Source: Microbacterium sp. 1S1 (GTDB lineage: Bacteria; Actinomycetota; Actinomycetes; Actinomycetales; Microbacteriaceae). Taken from it: 64,000 nt of DNA. How positions within the stretch are numbered: position 1 is the first letter of the stretch; each line of letters starts with the position of its first letter. Location of the stretch: contig NZ_CP043430.1 of NCBI RefSeq assembly GCF_008271365.1, positions 310,001 to 374,000 of the forward strand. Reading direction: 5' to 3'. This document shows, piece by piece, positions 50,031-59,794 of the stretch. The translations under genes were made by a program, and so were the position numbers. Below the pieces are notes generated by a model, which was not told the origin of the DNA, ran no database searches, and was given only the letters and a program-made list of their open reading frames with translations.

Positions 50031-50465
50031 ATGGAACCGGACGATCTCCTCCCGATCGGGGAGGTCACCCGACGCACGGGAGTCGCGCCCTCCGCGCTGC
50101 ACTTCTACGAACAGCTCGGTCTCATCGCCTCGACGCGCACGCCCGGCAACCAGCGACGGTACCGCCGACACATGCTGCGACGGATCTCGATCATCGTCGT
50201 GGCGAAGCGCATCGGCATCCCGCTCAGTGAGGTGCAGGAGCTCTTCCAGACGCTGCCCGTGGACGCCCCGCCCTCGCACGCGGACTGGCGACGCGTGGCC
50301 AAGCGCTGGCGCGCCGAGTTGGAAGAGCGACGCACCCAGCTCGAGCACCTGCAGCGCGAGTTGGCGGGCTGCATCGGCTGCGGCTGCCTCTCCCTCAAGG
50401 CGTGCCGTCTGCTGAATCCCGAGGACACCCTCGGCGAGAGCGGCCCCGGCCCCCGCCGTATCTGA
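50031..50465 (+). CDS. soxR: Redox-sensing MerR-family activator SoxR
   Basis: 144 residues from ATG 50031. MerR helix-turn-helix (LPIGEVTRRTGVAPSALHFYEQLGLIASTRT), dimerisation helix, and the four-cysteine [2Fe-2S] motif CIGCGCLSLKAC (C-x2-C-x-C-x5-C), which identifies SoxR. It activates genes when its cluster is oxidised, often by redox-cycling compounds; in actinobacteria targets include exporters and monooxygenases. The only SoxR box seen here is its own. Confidence 0.95.
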   Translation: MEPDDLLPIGEVTRRTGVAPSALHFYEQLGLIASTRTPGNQRRYRRHMLRRISIIVVAKRIGIPLSEVQELFQTLPVDAPPSHADWRRVAKRWRAELEERRTQLEHLQRELAGCIGCGCLSLKACRLLNPEDTLGESGPGPRRI

Positions 50466-50489
50466 CCTTCGAAGCCGGTGCTGGACGAA

Positions 50490-50592
50490 GGTGGGGTGTT
50501 GCGACGCCCCCATCGGTGAGACCGTGGAGGTATCCCCACCAGCGATCAGCGAGGTTGCGCCTCTTGGCAACGGGTTCCTGTGGAGATGGAAC
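50490..50592 (+). ncRNA. Structured 5' leader of the DUF7882 gene (putative)
   Basis: The 141-base spacer (50466-50606) contains nested dyads: GGTGGGG (50490-50496) with CCCCACC (50534-50540), inner hairpin CGGT-GAG-ACCG (50514-50524), then GTTGC/GCAAC (50554-50571) and GTTCC/GGAAC (50574-50592). It could be a regulatory RNA or only promoter-region structure. I recognise no known riboswitch class. Confidence 0.35.
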
Positions 50593-50606
50593 GAAGGGTC
50601 CATCGA

Positions 50607-50945
50607 ATGGGCAAGTTCATCTATGAGGGTGGTCCGAAGATCGAGATCGAGGACCGCGCTCTCACGCACATCAAGCTCGTCATGATGACGAAGCTCCGCC
50701 GCGGCGAACCGATGCCGTTCTCCTGGAAGGAAGACGCGTCCGTCGGCGGCGGACGCACGACCGTCTGGGTGCACGCGCACTCCAACATCGTGTTCACGTT
50801 CTTCGGCAGCAGGCCCCCGGCGATCAACCGGCGGTGGGTGGACGCGTTGGCCTTCACAGCCAACTCGCCGACGGGCCTCTATCTGGTGCCCGAGCCGAAC
50901 GAGTCGAGCAGCGCCTCCGCGCAGCTCGCCGACCTCGCCGTCTGA
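50607..50945 (+). CDS. DUF7882-family protein
   Basis: 112 residues from ATG 50607 (CGAAGGG upstream). Starts MGKFIYEGGPKIEIEDRALTH and has SWKEDASVGGGRTTVWVHAHSNIVFTFFG and PPAINRRWVDALAF, the pattern of a small Microbacteriaceae family sometimes mislabelled as ATP-dependent DNA ligase. It has no ligase motif (no KxDG). Function unknown; the long structured leader hints at regulated expression. Confidence 0.85.
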   Translation: MGKFIYEGGPKIEIEDRALTHIKLVMMTKLRRGEPMPFSWKEDASVGGGRTTVWVHAHSNIVFTFFGSRPPAINRRWVDALAFTANSPTGLYLVPEPNESSSASAQLADLAV

Positions 50946-50980
50946 CAGGGGAGCAGCGGAGCGGAGCGTGACGGCGGCTC

Positions 50981-52423
50981 TCATTCCGGGGAATCGTCGC
51001 CGTCTTCGTCGCGCTCGGCCTTCTCCGCTTCCTTCTCTGCGCGCTTCTGAGCCTCCTCAGCACGCTTCTGCGCATCCTGCTCGGCCTTCTTCTGCGCTTC
51101 GGCCGCTTTCTCGGCTGCCTTCTCCGCGTCCTTCTGTGTCTTGTCCGCCTTCGTGTCCTCCTCCGGACCGGGCGCAGGCGCGGGAGCCTCGGCCGGGGTC
51201 ACCGGCTCCTCCGCCTCCTCCGGAACGGTCACGGGAACGACGGCGGGCGACGGCGTCGAGCTCGGCGTCGTTTCCGTGTCGACCGGCGTCACCCCCGGGT
51301 CCGGAGCGAAAGCGCCCGCCGCCCAGAGCGTCCCGGCGACCGTGACCGCGACCGCGGCCGCGACAAGGCCCGCCAGCCGCCCCCGACGGCGCCGCGTCCC
51401 TCGCTGTCGGCCGCTCTCGGGCAGGGGTACCGCCGCTCCGGTCCGGGCTGCCGTCTCGTCGGCGGCGAGAGACGGCCCCACGGGCAGCACGAGCGTGCGC
51501 GTCGCCCCGGACGGAGTCGCAGCCGCCTGCTCTGCGTAGGCCGCGGCGGCGATCGGAGCCGGGATGCGGGGCCGCGGGGGCTTCGCGGGGTCGTGCGAGA
51601 GTTCGGACGCCGCCGCGTAGACGCCGGCCGCACTCGGCCGCTCGTCGGGGTTCGTCGCGGTCATCCGCCGGAGCAGGGCACCCCACTCGGGACCCACCGA
51701 TGCGGGGATCTCCGGCGCCTCGATGAGGCGGGCCAGCGTCGCCCCAATGCCCTCGGCCCCGGCGAACGCCCGCTCTCCCGTCAGCGCTTCCCGCAGCACC
51801 AAGCCCAACGCGTAGATGTCGGCGGCGGGCGCCGGCGGGGCGCCGTTCAACTGTTCCGGGGCGAGGTAGGCCGCGGTCCCGATGACCGTGCCGGGGGAGG
51901 TCAGCCGCGCCGCGTCCACGAGCACGGAGATCCCGAAGTCCGCGAGCTTCGCGCCCGAGCGGCTTCCAGCGAGTGCGCTACCGGTGAGCAACACATTGGA
52001 GGGCTTGATGTCGCGGTGCACGATGCCCGCGCTGTGCACGACGTGCAGCGCCTCCGCCAGATCCGCGGCGAGCGCAGCCACCTCGGTCGGGGGCAGCGGT
52101 CCCTGAGCGATCCGCGCCGCGAGGGTCGGACCCTCGACGAACTCCATCACCAGGTACTCGGCGCGTCCGGGACGGAGCTGCGCGTCGTACAGGGTGACCA
52201 GCGCCGGGTGGTTGAGTGACGCGAGCACGGTCATCTCGCCGCGGGCCCGCTCGGAGGCCGCTCCCTCCTCCGTCTCGGCGCGGAGCATCTTGATGGCGAC
52301 GGTGCGCCCCAGAAGGGAATCCTCCGCGCGGTACACCCGGGCCATCCCGCCCTGCCCGACGCACTCCCGGAGGTGGTAGCGACCGTCGAGCAGCGCCTCC
52401 GTGGGAAGCGAGTCATCCGTCAT
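50981..52423 (-). CDS. Membrane Ser/Thr protein kinase (Hanks type, no PASTA)
   Basis: 480 residues from ATG 52423 with AGGAGG upstream. Kinase domain: glycine loop CVGQGGMARVYRA, Lys45 in VAIKML, catalytic HRDIKPSN with Asp138, LADFGIS and YLAPEQ. A single membrane helix at about 350-371 is followed by a Pro/Glu-rich stretch and a Lys/Glu/Ala coiled coil (KAAEKAAEAQKKAEQDAQKRAEEAQ) outside the membrane. There are no PASTA repeats, unlike PknB, so its extracellular sensor is a repetitive charged stalk of unknown ligand. Confidence 0.93.
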   Translation of the reverse strand: MTDDSLPTEALLDGRYHLRECVGQGGMARVYRAEDSLLGRTVAIKMLRAETEEGAASERARGEMTVLASLNHPALVTLYDAQLRPGRAEYLVMEFVEGPTLAARIAQGPLPPTEVAALAADLAEALHVVHSAGIVHRDIKPSNVLLTGSALAGSRSGAKLADFGISVLVDAARLTSPGTVIGTAAYLAPEQLNGAPPAPAADIYALGLVLREALTGERAFAGAEGIGATLARLIEAPEIPASVGPEWGALLRRMTATNPDERPSAAGVYAAASELSHDPAKPPRPRIPAPIAAAAYAEQAAATPSGATRTLVLPVGPSLAADETAARTGAAVPLPESGRQRGTRRRRGRLAGLVAAAVAVTVAGTLWAAGAFAPDPGVTPVDTETTPSSTPSPAVVPVTVPEEAEEPVTPAEAPAPAPGPEEDTKADKTQKDAEKAAEKAAEAQKKAEQDAQKRAEEAQKRAEKEAEKAERDEDGDDSPE

Positions 52424-52557
52424 CGTCGAATCCTCCTGCCGCGTCATCGGGCGCTGCACGGCGAAGCCCACTCTAGAGGTCCGATCGGAGCTGCCGCCGG
52501 GCCTTGACACGCGGCCTCCGGACGGGGGCGGCTTCGCACCGCGGGAGAATGGGACTC

Positions 52558-53958
52558 ATGTCCGCGCGTTCCTCCCAGCGACTGCTCCTCTCCGTCCGCC
52601 GGCTGCTGCACACCGATCCGTCCGCGGTCGCTCACACCGAGGCGATGCCCGTGATCGACGAGCACACCGTGCCGCGCGTGCTCGACCTGGCGACGCGCAT
52701 CGGCGAGTCGATGTTCGCGGTCGGGGCGTCCGCTCACGAGGTCACTCTTGCGATCACACGCGTGTGCGAGGCGTACGGCCTGAAAGGTGTGCAGGTCGAT
52801 GTCACCTACAACTCGATCACCGTCTCTTTCCACCTGAGCGGCGAGGTCTGGCCGGAGACGCTCGTGCGCGTCGTGCGGGTCGCCGCCCCTGACCACGCCA
52901 AGCTGCAGCGGGTGCAGGCGCTCGTCGCCGACATCGACGGCGGACTGGACCTGGAGTCCGCGCGCACCGCGTTCCGAGTGATCCGCCGCGTGCCCTTCCG
53001 CTATCAGCAGCCCGTGGTGATCGTCGCCAGGGCGCTCCTCGCGGTCGGGGTGAGCATCATGCTCGGGGCATCTCCGCTCATCGTCGGTCTCACCTTCGTC
53101 GCCGCCCTCGGCGCGGCGCTCACCCAGGCGGGCCTGGCCCGACTCCGGGTGCCGCTGTTCTTCAGCCAGATCGCGGGAGGCTTCGTCACCACGGTGGTCG
53201 CGGTGGCGGTGTCGGCTCTCGGAAGCGCGGGTGTCGAGCCGTTCGTCGGCATCCGCCCGTCCATCATCGTCGCCTCGGGCATCGTGCTCATGCTCGCCGG
53301 ACTCACCGTGGTGGGCGCCGCGCAGGATGCCATCGACGGCTTCGCGCTCACCGCGGGCGGACGCATCCTCGACCTCACGATGCAGACCCTCGGGGTCGTG
53401 ATCGGCATCCTCGTCGGGTTGGAACTGGGCGGAGTGCTCGGGTTCACGATGGGGCTGCCGGACGACCCGGCTCCGTTCGGGCCGCTCCTGGGCCAGTTCG
53501 CCGGAGCGATCATCATCGCGGTCGCCGTGGCGGTGTTCAACGGGGCGGGGCTCCGCATCATCCTCGTGAGCGCCCTGCTCAGCGCCGTGACCCTCGCCGG
53601 CTATGCGGGCACCGTCGCCGTCGGGCTGCACCCTGCCGCGGCGAGCGCGGTCGGAGCGCTGCTGGCGAGCTTCATCGGCATGCTCATCGCGCACAACCTG
53701 CACGTGCCCTCCGTCGCGGTGACCACGGCGGCGATCGTCCCGCTCGTGCCCGGTGTCGCGGTGTTCCAGGGCCTGCTCGAGGTCGTGCACGCGGCGGGCA
53801 GCTCCACCGGCATGCTCACCGTCGGCGGATCGCTCATCGACGCGGCGGTGATCGGCATCGTCCTCGCCTCCGGCGCTTCCCTCGGCCTGTACCTCGGGAC
53901 CCCCGTGCGGGCGACGCTCGCCGGTGTCGCGAAGGCCAGGGCCCGCGTACGCCGCTGA
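52558..53958 (+). CDS. Threonine/serine exporter-like membrane protein (ThrE family)
   Basis: 466 residues from ATG 52558 (GGGAGAA upstream); an in-frame ATG/Arg-rich extension from 52504 is rejected. The N-terminal soluble part (VLDLATRIGESMFAVGASAHEV... VTYNSITVSFH) is ThrE_1-like, followed by about ten membrane segments. ThrE exports threonine and serine in relatives. It is divergent from the kinase gene. The substrate is inferred from the family. Confidence 0.9.
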   Translation: MSARSSQRLLLSVRRLLHTDPSAVAHTEAMPVIDEHTVPRVLDLATRIGESMFAVGASAHEVTLAITRVCEAYGLKGVQVDVTYNSITVSFHLSGEVWPETLVRVVRVAAPDHAKLQRVQALVADIDGGLDLESARTAFRVIRRVPFRYQQPVVIVARALLAVGVSIMLGASPLIVGLTFVAALGAALTQAGLARLRVPLFFSQIAGGFVTTVVAVAVSALGSAGVEPFVGIRPSIIVASGIVLMLAGLTVVGAAQDAIDGFALTAGGRILDLTMQTLGVVIGILVGLELGGVLGFTMGLPDDPAPFGPLLGQFAGAIIIAVAVAVFNGAGLRIILVSALLSAVTLAGYAGTVAVGLHPAAASAVGALLASFIGMLIAHNLHVPSVAVTTAAIVPLVPGVAVFQGLLEVVHAAGSSTGMLTVGGSLIDAAVIGIVLASGASLGLYLGTPVRATLAGVAKARARVRR

Positions 53959-54032
53959 GCGCCGCTCCTCCCGGCGCCGGAGAGGACGATGCGCCCGCCC
54001 GGACGGAGCCTCGACGGACGCAGCGGGTGGAG

Positions 54033-54524
54033 TCAGTGGCCGCCGAGGTCTCTGATGAGCTCGGCCTCGTCTTCCTTGGACAGCGAGGTCTGCACCACGG
54101 TGCCGTTGTAGGGGGCAAGGGCTTCGGCGAACTTGTCCTCCGTGAGCTTGAGCGCGTAGATGACGACGGCGGACTTCCCGGCCGTCACGGTGGACTTCAC
54201 GCGGTCACGGAACTCGGCGTCGATGCCGGTCTTGTCGAGACCGGAGAAGAGGGCCCCGAGCAGGCCCCCGAACACCAGACCGGCGACCGGGATGAAGAAC
54301 AGGATGCCGATCAGCGCACCGAACAGCGCGCCGGACGCGACGCCGAGGCCGATCCTGCTCCCGGCGCCCGGGTACTCCACTTTGGTCTTGCCCTCGCCGT
54401 CGACCTTCACGAGGGCGAGGCCGGCGAGTTCGACGACGAGGTCGTCCTGCAGCGCCTGGACGCGGTTGTAGGCGCCCTCCGCGTCGCTCTCGGTGTCGTA
54501 GGAGATGACGATCAGTTCAGCCAT
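54033..54524 (-). CDS. DUF1269 membrane protein
   Basis: 163 residues from ATG 54524. Begins MAELIVISYDTESDAEGAYNRV, has a glycine-rich hydrophobic hairpin (LGVASGALFGALIGILFFIPVAGLVFGGLLGALFSG) in the middle and a charged C-terminus. DUF1269 proteins are stress-associated membrane proteins of unknown function. Monocistronic; convergent with thrE. Confidence 0.88.
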   Translation of the reverse strand: MAELIVISYDTESDAEGAYNRVQALQDDLVVELAGLALVKVDGEGKTKVEYPGAGSRIGLGVASGALFGALIGILFFIPVAGLVFGGLLGALFSGLDKTGIDAEFRDRVKSTVTAGKSAVVIYALKLTEDKFAEALAPYNGTVVQTSLSKEDEAELIRDLGGH

Positions 54525-54793
54525 GGTTGTCCTGCTTTCGATTGCGTTCGGAGATGCTCTCCACGCGCGCAGAGGCACCGGTCTCGCCACCGACATTAGG
54601 CGCGGCCTCGGCACGTGACGAGGACGTCCGCGTGGATTCACCCGGGTGACTCTTACGCCGGGATCCGAGCCAGGCGCCCCGATCGATCGTGCGATCCGCG
54701 ACAGGGGGTATCCGAGAGCCTCGCTGACCTGGTGTACTGAGCCGTATCGGCCCGGCGCAGGGGGTGCCGGGCATTCGCGAGAGGGCCCCGCTC

Positions 54794-57700
54794 ATGGCCG
54801 AACACGCTCATCCGACCCTCCGGCGCGTCGCCGCGTTCGTCACGGCCGCCGTGCTGGCCGCCACGGGTGCGGTCGCGATGGCGGTGTCCTCCCCTGCTCC
54901 CGCCGCTGCCGACTTCCCGGAATCCGTGAACCCGTTCGCGGTCGGGGGTGGCTTCACCGTCTACGCCCGCGACGACGCGCTGATCCGGAACCAGGAGACC
55001 GAGGGCAGCATCGCCGTCGGCCGGACCGCGACGGTCGCCCCGGCGAACGCGAGCCAGTACACGATCATCCACGTCTCCGCAGGGACCGGCGACTACGACC
55101 TCCCCGTGGTCGACGGCGATCCGACGCGCTTCCTCGTCGGTCGCTACAGCCCGGACAGCACCGGCATCCTCGCGATCACGAGCGCCGGCACCACCGATCC
55201 TGACCTGCTGGGCGACCTGAAGATGGTCCAGCGGGACGGCCCCTGGCAGGCCTTCCCGCGTGCCGACTGGCTGCGGCTGAACGAGAACCCGGCGAACCCC
55301 GATCAGACACCGCTGATCGATGCCACCCACCAGCGATACCCGGCGGACGCGGCTCCCCCCACCGGCACCGCGGGCGGCGGGAGCATCTACACGGTCGACA
55401 CCTCCGCCACCGCCGTCGCCGACTACGTCGAGGCGAACCGAGACGCCTCCTGGCAGGAGGCGCAGACTTGTCTCGCCGACATCGCGGACCCGGCCGCCGG
55501 CCTGGGCTCCCCGGTCACCGTCGCCGAAGACGCCGGCAGTCGTGTGGTGCTCGCGCCGCTGAGCGCCGACCAGCCGAACGTCCTGGACTACGCCGACATC
55601 GCCGGCACCGCGCTCATCCAGTTCTCCCCTGGGCCCACGCCGGGCGCCTCCAACCCGCTGATCATCCGTGTGCCGGCGGGGACGACCGAGGTGATCGGAG
55701 CGCGCGCCGATCCGCAGGGCGCCTTCTCGCCGTACATCATGTGGGATCTGTCCTCGCTCTCGGGCGATGTCACGGTGCGCGCGGCGGAGGCGAGGATCGA
55801 CGGCTCGATCTACGCTCCCGACGCATCGGTGACGGTCAACGCCGCCCCCCTCGACGGGCAGGTCATCGGGAGGAACGTCGTCCTCGACGGCGGCGAGACG
55901 CACTCCTTCCTGTTCGCCGGGGAAGTCCCGTGCGCGGCGGATCAGGGGACCTTCGCCGTGCGCAAGGAGCTGTCCGGCATCACGGCCGCGGACCTCCCGG
56001 AAGGCGCGACGTTCACCGTGAACTATCTCGCGACCGATCCCGACGGCGAGACCACGGTGGGTACCCTGGAGGTGCCGGCGGACGGCAGCCCGGTGCTCGC
56101 GGGCGAACAGTTCCCGCTGGGCACGGTCGTCGAGTTCGAGGAGATCGAGGCGGAGAGCGTCCCCGGGTGGGAGTGGGGCGAGCCGGTGATCGACCCGGAC
56201 CCGCTGACCATCGGTACCGGGACCGCGCAGGTCGTCGTGACCAATACCGCCACCGCGCAGACCGGCACCTTCAGCATCGTCAAATCGATCGACGACGTCT
56301 CCGGCGGTCAACCGGGACCGCCGTCTCAGGCCACCGTCCCCGTCTCGTGGACGGCGACGTTCCGTGGCGAGCAGATCGGCGCGGGGACCCTCGACGTGCC
56401 GGTCGACTCGACGGTCGTCGACGTGGGCGTCGCCTTCCCCGTCGGCACGGTGATCGTGCTGTCCGAGGACCTGTCGGGCATCGATCCGCCCGACGGCTAC
56501 GAATGGGCGGGATCGCACTGGTCACCGCGGCGGGTCTTCGTCATCAGGGACACCGGCACGGTCGCGGTCGAGCTGGTCAACGCCGTGACCCCTGCTGCTT
56601 CCGAACGATCCATCACGATCGTCAAGTCCGCGGAGGGCGGGGCGTCGGACGCGGGCTACGAGTACGCGATCTCGTACAACACGGACCCGCCCGGAACCCG
56701 CACCCAGCTCACGCTCCCGGTGGGCGAACCCGCCGCTCTCGACGACATCGAGTCCGGGGCCGACACTCTGCGTCTCGCCGAACTCATCCCGACTTTCGAG
56801 GGCGAACCCGTCGACCCTGCCGGGTGGCTCCCCCCGGTCGTCTCCGTGACCTCCGGCGGCGAGACGACGCAATACCGCCCCGCGAACTTCGAGGGGGCAG
56901 GACCGCTGGAGACAGCCATCGTCGAGATCCCGCTGCCCGCCACCGGCGACATCCTCATCGACATCGACAACGAGCTCCGTCAGGGGACGTTCGAGGTGTC
57001 CAAGGCCTTCGCCGGCATCCCGCCCGAGAGCGTGCCGAGCGGCCTGCAGTTCACCATCCGCTGGACCGCGACGCTCCCCACCGGTGAGGTCCAACGCGGA
57101 ACCATGCGGGTGCCGGGCGACGGCACTCCGCGTGCCCCGCGGGACGACGCCGGCGAGCCGATCCTCTTCCCTGCGGGGACGACTGTGACGTTCGAGGAGC
57201 TGCCCGCCCCGGCGCTCCCCCGGATGAGGTGGGGGGCGGCGGCGTTCGAACCCGCGCAGGTGGTGATCGGACAGAACGGCGCAGCTGTCGTCTCGACGAC
57301 CCTCCGGAACAGCGGCACTCTCCTCACCAACACGTTCACCGTGGTGAAGGACCTCGCCGGGATCGACGCCGATGAGCTTCTGGTCGACTCGTTCACCGTC
57401 GAGTACACCGCCCGGATCCCGGGACAGAGCGAGCCGGTCACCGGCACCATGACGGTTCCCGCCGACGGCACTCCCGCGACGCCGCTCGACGACGCGGGCG
57501 AACCGGTCATGTTCCCCTTGGGGACGACCGTGGAGCTGACCGAGCCCGCTCCGGACGACGCCGCGCTCCCGCCCAACTTCGACTGGAGCGAGGTGACCTG
57601 GTCGCCTCAGAGCAGTCTGGTCATCGGATTCCGCGACGCGCCCGCACTGCAGGTCACCAACTCCGCGGTGGAGCTGACCCGCTGGGCGCTCACGAAGCGG

Positions 57701-58182
57701 GTCGAGGGGACCGATTCCCTCCCGCCCGGCACGGCCTTCGCCTTCGACTGGTGGGCCAACGAGGTGCCCCAGTCCCGCGTCGAGATCGAGCCGGGCGCCA
57801 CCATCCTCTCGCCGTACTTCCCCGTCGGGACGATCCTCAAGGTGCGGGAGGCGGCACCACCCTCCGTGCCGGGCCTCGCCTGGTCAGAACCGCAGTGGAG
57901 CGTCGACGGCGAGGTCCTGCAACCCGACGCGGATGGGCGGGTGGCGCTCCCGACCACGGTCTCCCGCGATGTCGGTGTCGCGGAGCTCCTCCTCACGAAC
58001 ACGGCGAACGGGGAGGCGGCGACCCCGACGGCGGGGGTGGCGACGACGGCGGAGGCGGCGGGTCCGGTGGGGCGCTGCCCTCGACCGGCGGGCAGCCGGT
58101 GTCGCCGCTGGTGCTCCTCGGCGCTCTGGCCGCGGTCCTGCTGGGCGCCTTCCTCGCCTCGCGTCGGCGCCGCCGCAGCTGA
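54794..58182 (+). pseudogene. Large LPxTG surface protein (choice-of-anchor A domain, DUF5979-like repeats), frameshifted near its C-terminus
   Basis: From ATG 54794 (GAGAGG upstream; GTG 54764 possible) about 1,072 residues read in one frame: signal peptide, a choice-of-anchor A-type domain (SVNPFAVGGGFTVYARDDAL), then six DUF5979-like repeats starting GTFAVRKELSG, GTFSIVKSIDD, RSITIVKSAEG, GTFEVSKAFAG, NTFTVVKDLAG and TRWALTKRVEG. The wall-sorting tail (DDGGGGGSGGALPSTGG, a hydrophobic helix, then RRRRRS) is in another frame, ending 58182. Adding one G to the GGGG run at 58010-58013 joins them into a sortase substrate of about 1,130 residues. Without that, the protein runs on in a non-coding frame. 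Confidence 0.8.
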
Positions 58183-58229
58183 GGGACCCGGGGGTTCGTC
58201 GCGTCGCCCTCGGACGCGCGGGAACCGCG

Positions 58230-59090
58230 ATGTCGGTGGCGGCGTCTACCGTCCCTGTCGTGCCGGAGCCCGTGCAGCAGTGGTGGTCGAGACGTCAGTT
58301 CTCGCGGGGCCTCGACGTGCCCTACGCCGTCGGGACGTACCGGGCGGCGTGGGCGGCCTATCCCGAGCTGATCCGGCAGTACCACCCCGAGCTCAATCAG
58401 GGGATCGCGCTCTCGCAGATCCCGCTCGCGGCCGACGTGCTGCTGTGCTGGGAGTGCGGCGTCGGGCATCTGTTCGCCGCGACCCCGACGGAGCAGCGCG
58501 AGCGTCCCGGCCGGGTCCGGCGCCGCTCGTCGTGGTGCCCGGAGTGCTCCGCGCTCGCCCGGCCGCAGCCCGTCGTCCTCGGCGAGGCACGCGCGATCCC
58601 GGCGCGGCCCAAGAAGGCACCACGCGCCGTCTGCAGCAAGACCCCCGATCTGCCGACCGGCACCGCCTTCCTGAGCACCTGCGCACCGGCTCCCGCCTCC
58701 GCCGCCGAGGCCCGGCTCCGCCACGCGCTGGGAGAACACCTGCTCTTCACGGGCGGGGTCAACGCCATCAAGGTGGCGCGGCCCTTCTTCCAGCACACGG
58801 AGGTGTGGCCGGACATCCTGCTCCCGGAGCTGCGGATCGCGATCGAGTACGACACCGTCGGCCGGCACGGCCTCGAGCACGTGGGCAGACGGCAGCAGAC
58901 CGACCTCCGGAAGGACCGGGCGGTGCGCGGCGCGGGATGGGAGGTCGTGCGGGTGCGGCTGGGGCCGCTCGAGCCGCTCGGTCCGTTCGACCTTCAGCTC
59001 GCCACCGTCGGCGCCGCGGGCGTGACCCGGATCATCGACCGGCTCCGCGACATCCGCGGAGCACTCATGGTCGACGCGTACCTGCGCTGA
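58230..59090 (+). CDS. Zinc-ribbon protein with endonuclease-like C-terminal domain
   Basis: 286 residues from ATG 58230. The N-terminal half has a treble-clef-type zinc ribbon (CWECGVGHLF ... CPECSALA). The C-terminal half (residues about 170-270) looks like a VSR/DUF559-type PD-(D/E)xK nuclease: VWPDILLPELRIAIEYDTVG then TDLRKDRAVRGAGWEVVRVRLGPLE. It may cut or bind DNA; no partner methylase or restriction system is present. Its end overlaps the convergent aztA gene by 26 bases. Confidence 0.75.
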   Translation: MSVAASTVPVVPEPVQQWWSRRQFSRGLDVPYAVGTYRAAWAAYPELIRQYHPELNQGIALSQIPLAADVLLCWECGVGHLFAATPTEQRERPGRVRRRSSWCPECSALARPQPVVLGEARAIPARPKKAPRAVCSKTPDLPTGTAFLSTCAPAPASAAEARLRHALGEHLLFTGGVNAIKVARPFFQHTEVWPDILLPELRIAIEYDTVGRHGLEHVGRRQQTDLRKDRAVRGAGWEVVRVRLGPLEPLGPFDLQLATVGAAGVTRIIDRLRDIRGALMVDAYLR

Positions 59091-59739
59091 CGGAGCCCTC
59101 GTCTGCCGGGACGACTGCGCCGTCACGGAGGGCGAGTTCACGTGCGGCATCGGCGACCAGCGCCCCGTCGTGCGTGACACAGAGGACGACAGCACCCCGT
59201 TCCGCCTCCGCGCGCAGGACCCCGCGGACCCGCGCGACGGAGTCCGCGTCGAGCGCGGATGTCGGCTCGTCGAGGAGAAGGATGTCGGCTTCGCCCGCGA
59301 GCCCCTGGGCGAGGAGCACGCGCTGTTGCTGCCCGCCCGACAGCGCGGCGAACGGGATCCGCTCCAGGGAGGAGACGGCCGTCCTGTCCATCGCCTCGTC
59401 CACGCTCCGCCGCGATCGCCGACCGCTTCTCCGCCGCCCCCAAGTGCCGACTTCCACCACGTCTCGCGCGGTCAGGGGGAGGCGAGGCGAGACTGCGGCC
59501 CGCTGGGGCACGAACGCGATCCGGCCGTCCACGAGTCGCCGGCCCCGTGTGGGGGCGCGAACGCCCGCGACCACCTCGAGGAGCGTGGACTTTCCGGCAC
59601 CGTTCGGGCCCGTGATGGCGACGAGCTCGCCCGGTCCGATGTCGAGGTCGACGCCGCGCAGCGCTTCCCGCCGTTCGTAGAGGACGTCGACCGCGTCCAG
59701 CCGGATGCGGGCGTCGAGGGTCCCTGTGGTCGTCTGCAC
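59065..59739 (-). CDS. aztA: Zinc ABC transporter ATP-binding protein AztA
   Basis: 224 residues, short for an ABC ATPase. Walker A GPNGAGKSTLLE, Q-loop FVPQRAAV, signature LSGGQQQRVLLAQGL, Walker B ILLLDEPTSALD, and His in VTHDGALV. Divergent from aztB across a 55-bp spacer with the Zur-like box. It powers the zinc importer formed with AztB and AztC; naming follows the neighbours. Confidence 0.9.
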   Translation of the reverse strand: MQTTTGTLDARIRLDAVDVLYERREALRGVDLDIGPGELVAITGPNGAGKSTLLEVVAGVRAPTRGRRLVDGRIAFVPQRAAVSPRLPLTARDVVEVGTWGRRRSGRRSRRSVDEAMDRTAVSSLERIPFAALSGGQQQRVLLAQGLAGEADILLLDEPTSALDADSVARVRGVLRAEAERGAVVLCVTHDGALVADAARELALRDGAVVPADEGSVSAGTRRP

Positions 59740-59756
59740 GACTCCAGTTTATGAAT

Positions 59757-59773
59757 TTGATAATCATTCTCAA
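59757..59773. promoter_or_regulatory. Zur-type box TTGATAATCATTCTCAA
   Basis: A palindromic 17-bp site matching the TGATAATnATTnTCA shape of actinobacterial Zur boxes, in the AT-rich spacer between aztA (start 59739) and aztB (start 59795). Zinc-replete repression of both directions is expected. Confidence 0.8.
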
Positions 59774-59794
59774 AAACGCATAGGCTCACCTCTC

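Noticed and set aside
50607..50945. ATP-dependent DNA ligase
   Set aside because: Relatives are sometimes labelled so, but no nucleotidyltransferase motif is present and the protein has only 112 residues.
58007..58016. Programmed ribosomal frameshift at AACGGGGAG
   Set aside because: No good slippery heptamer in the reading frame; a single-base change in the G run is simpler.
58183..59680. Continuation of the surface-protein frame to 59680
   Set aside because: After 58010 the frame reads Arg/Pro-rich shadow sequence through the zinc-ribbon and aztA genes; the real C-terminus (LPSTGG) is in another frame.
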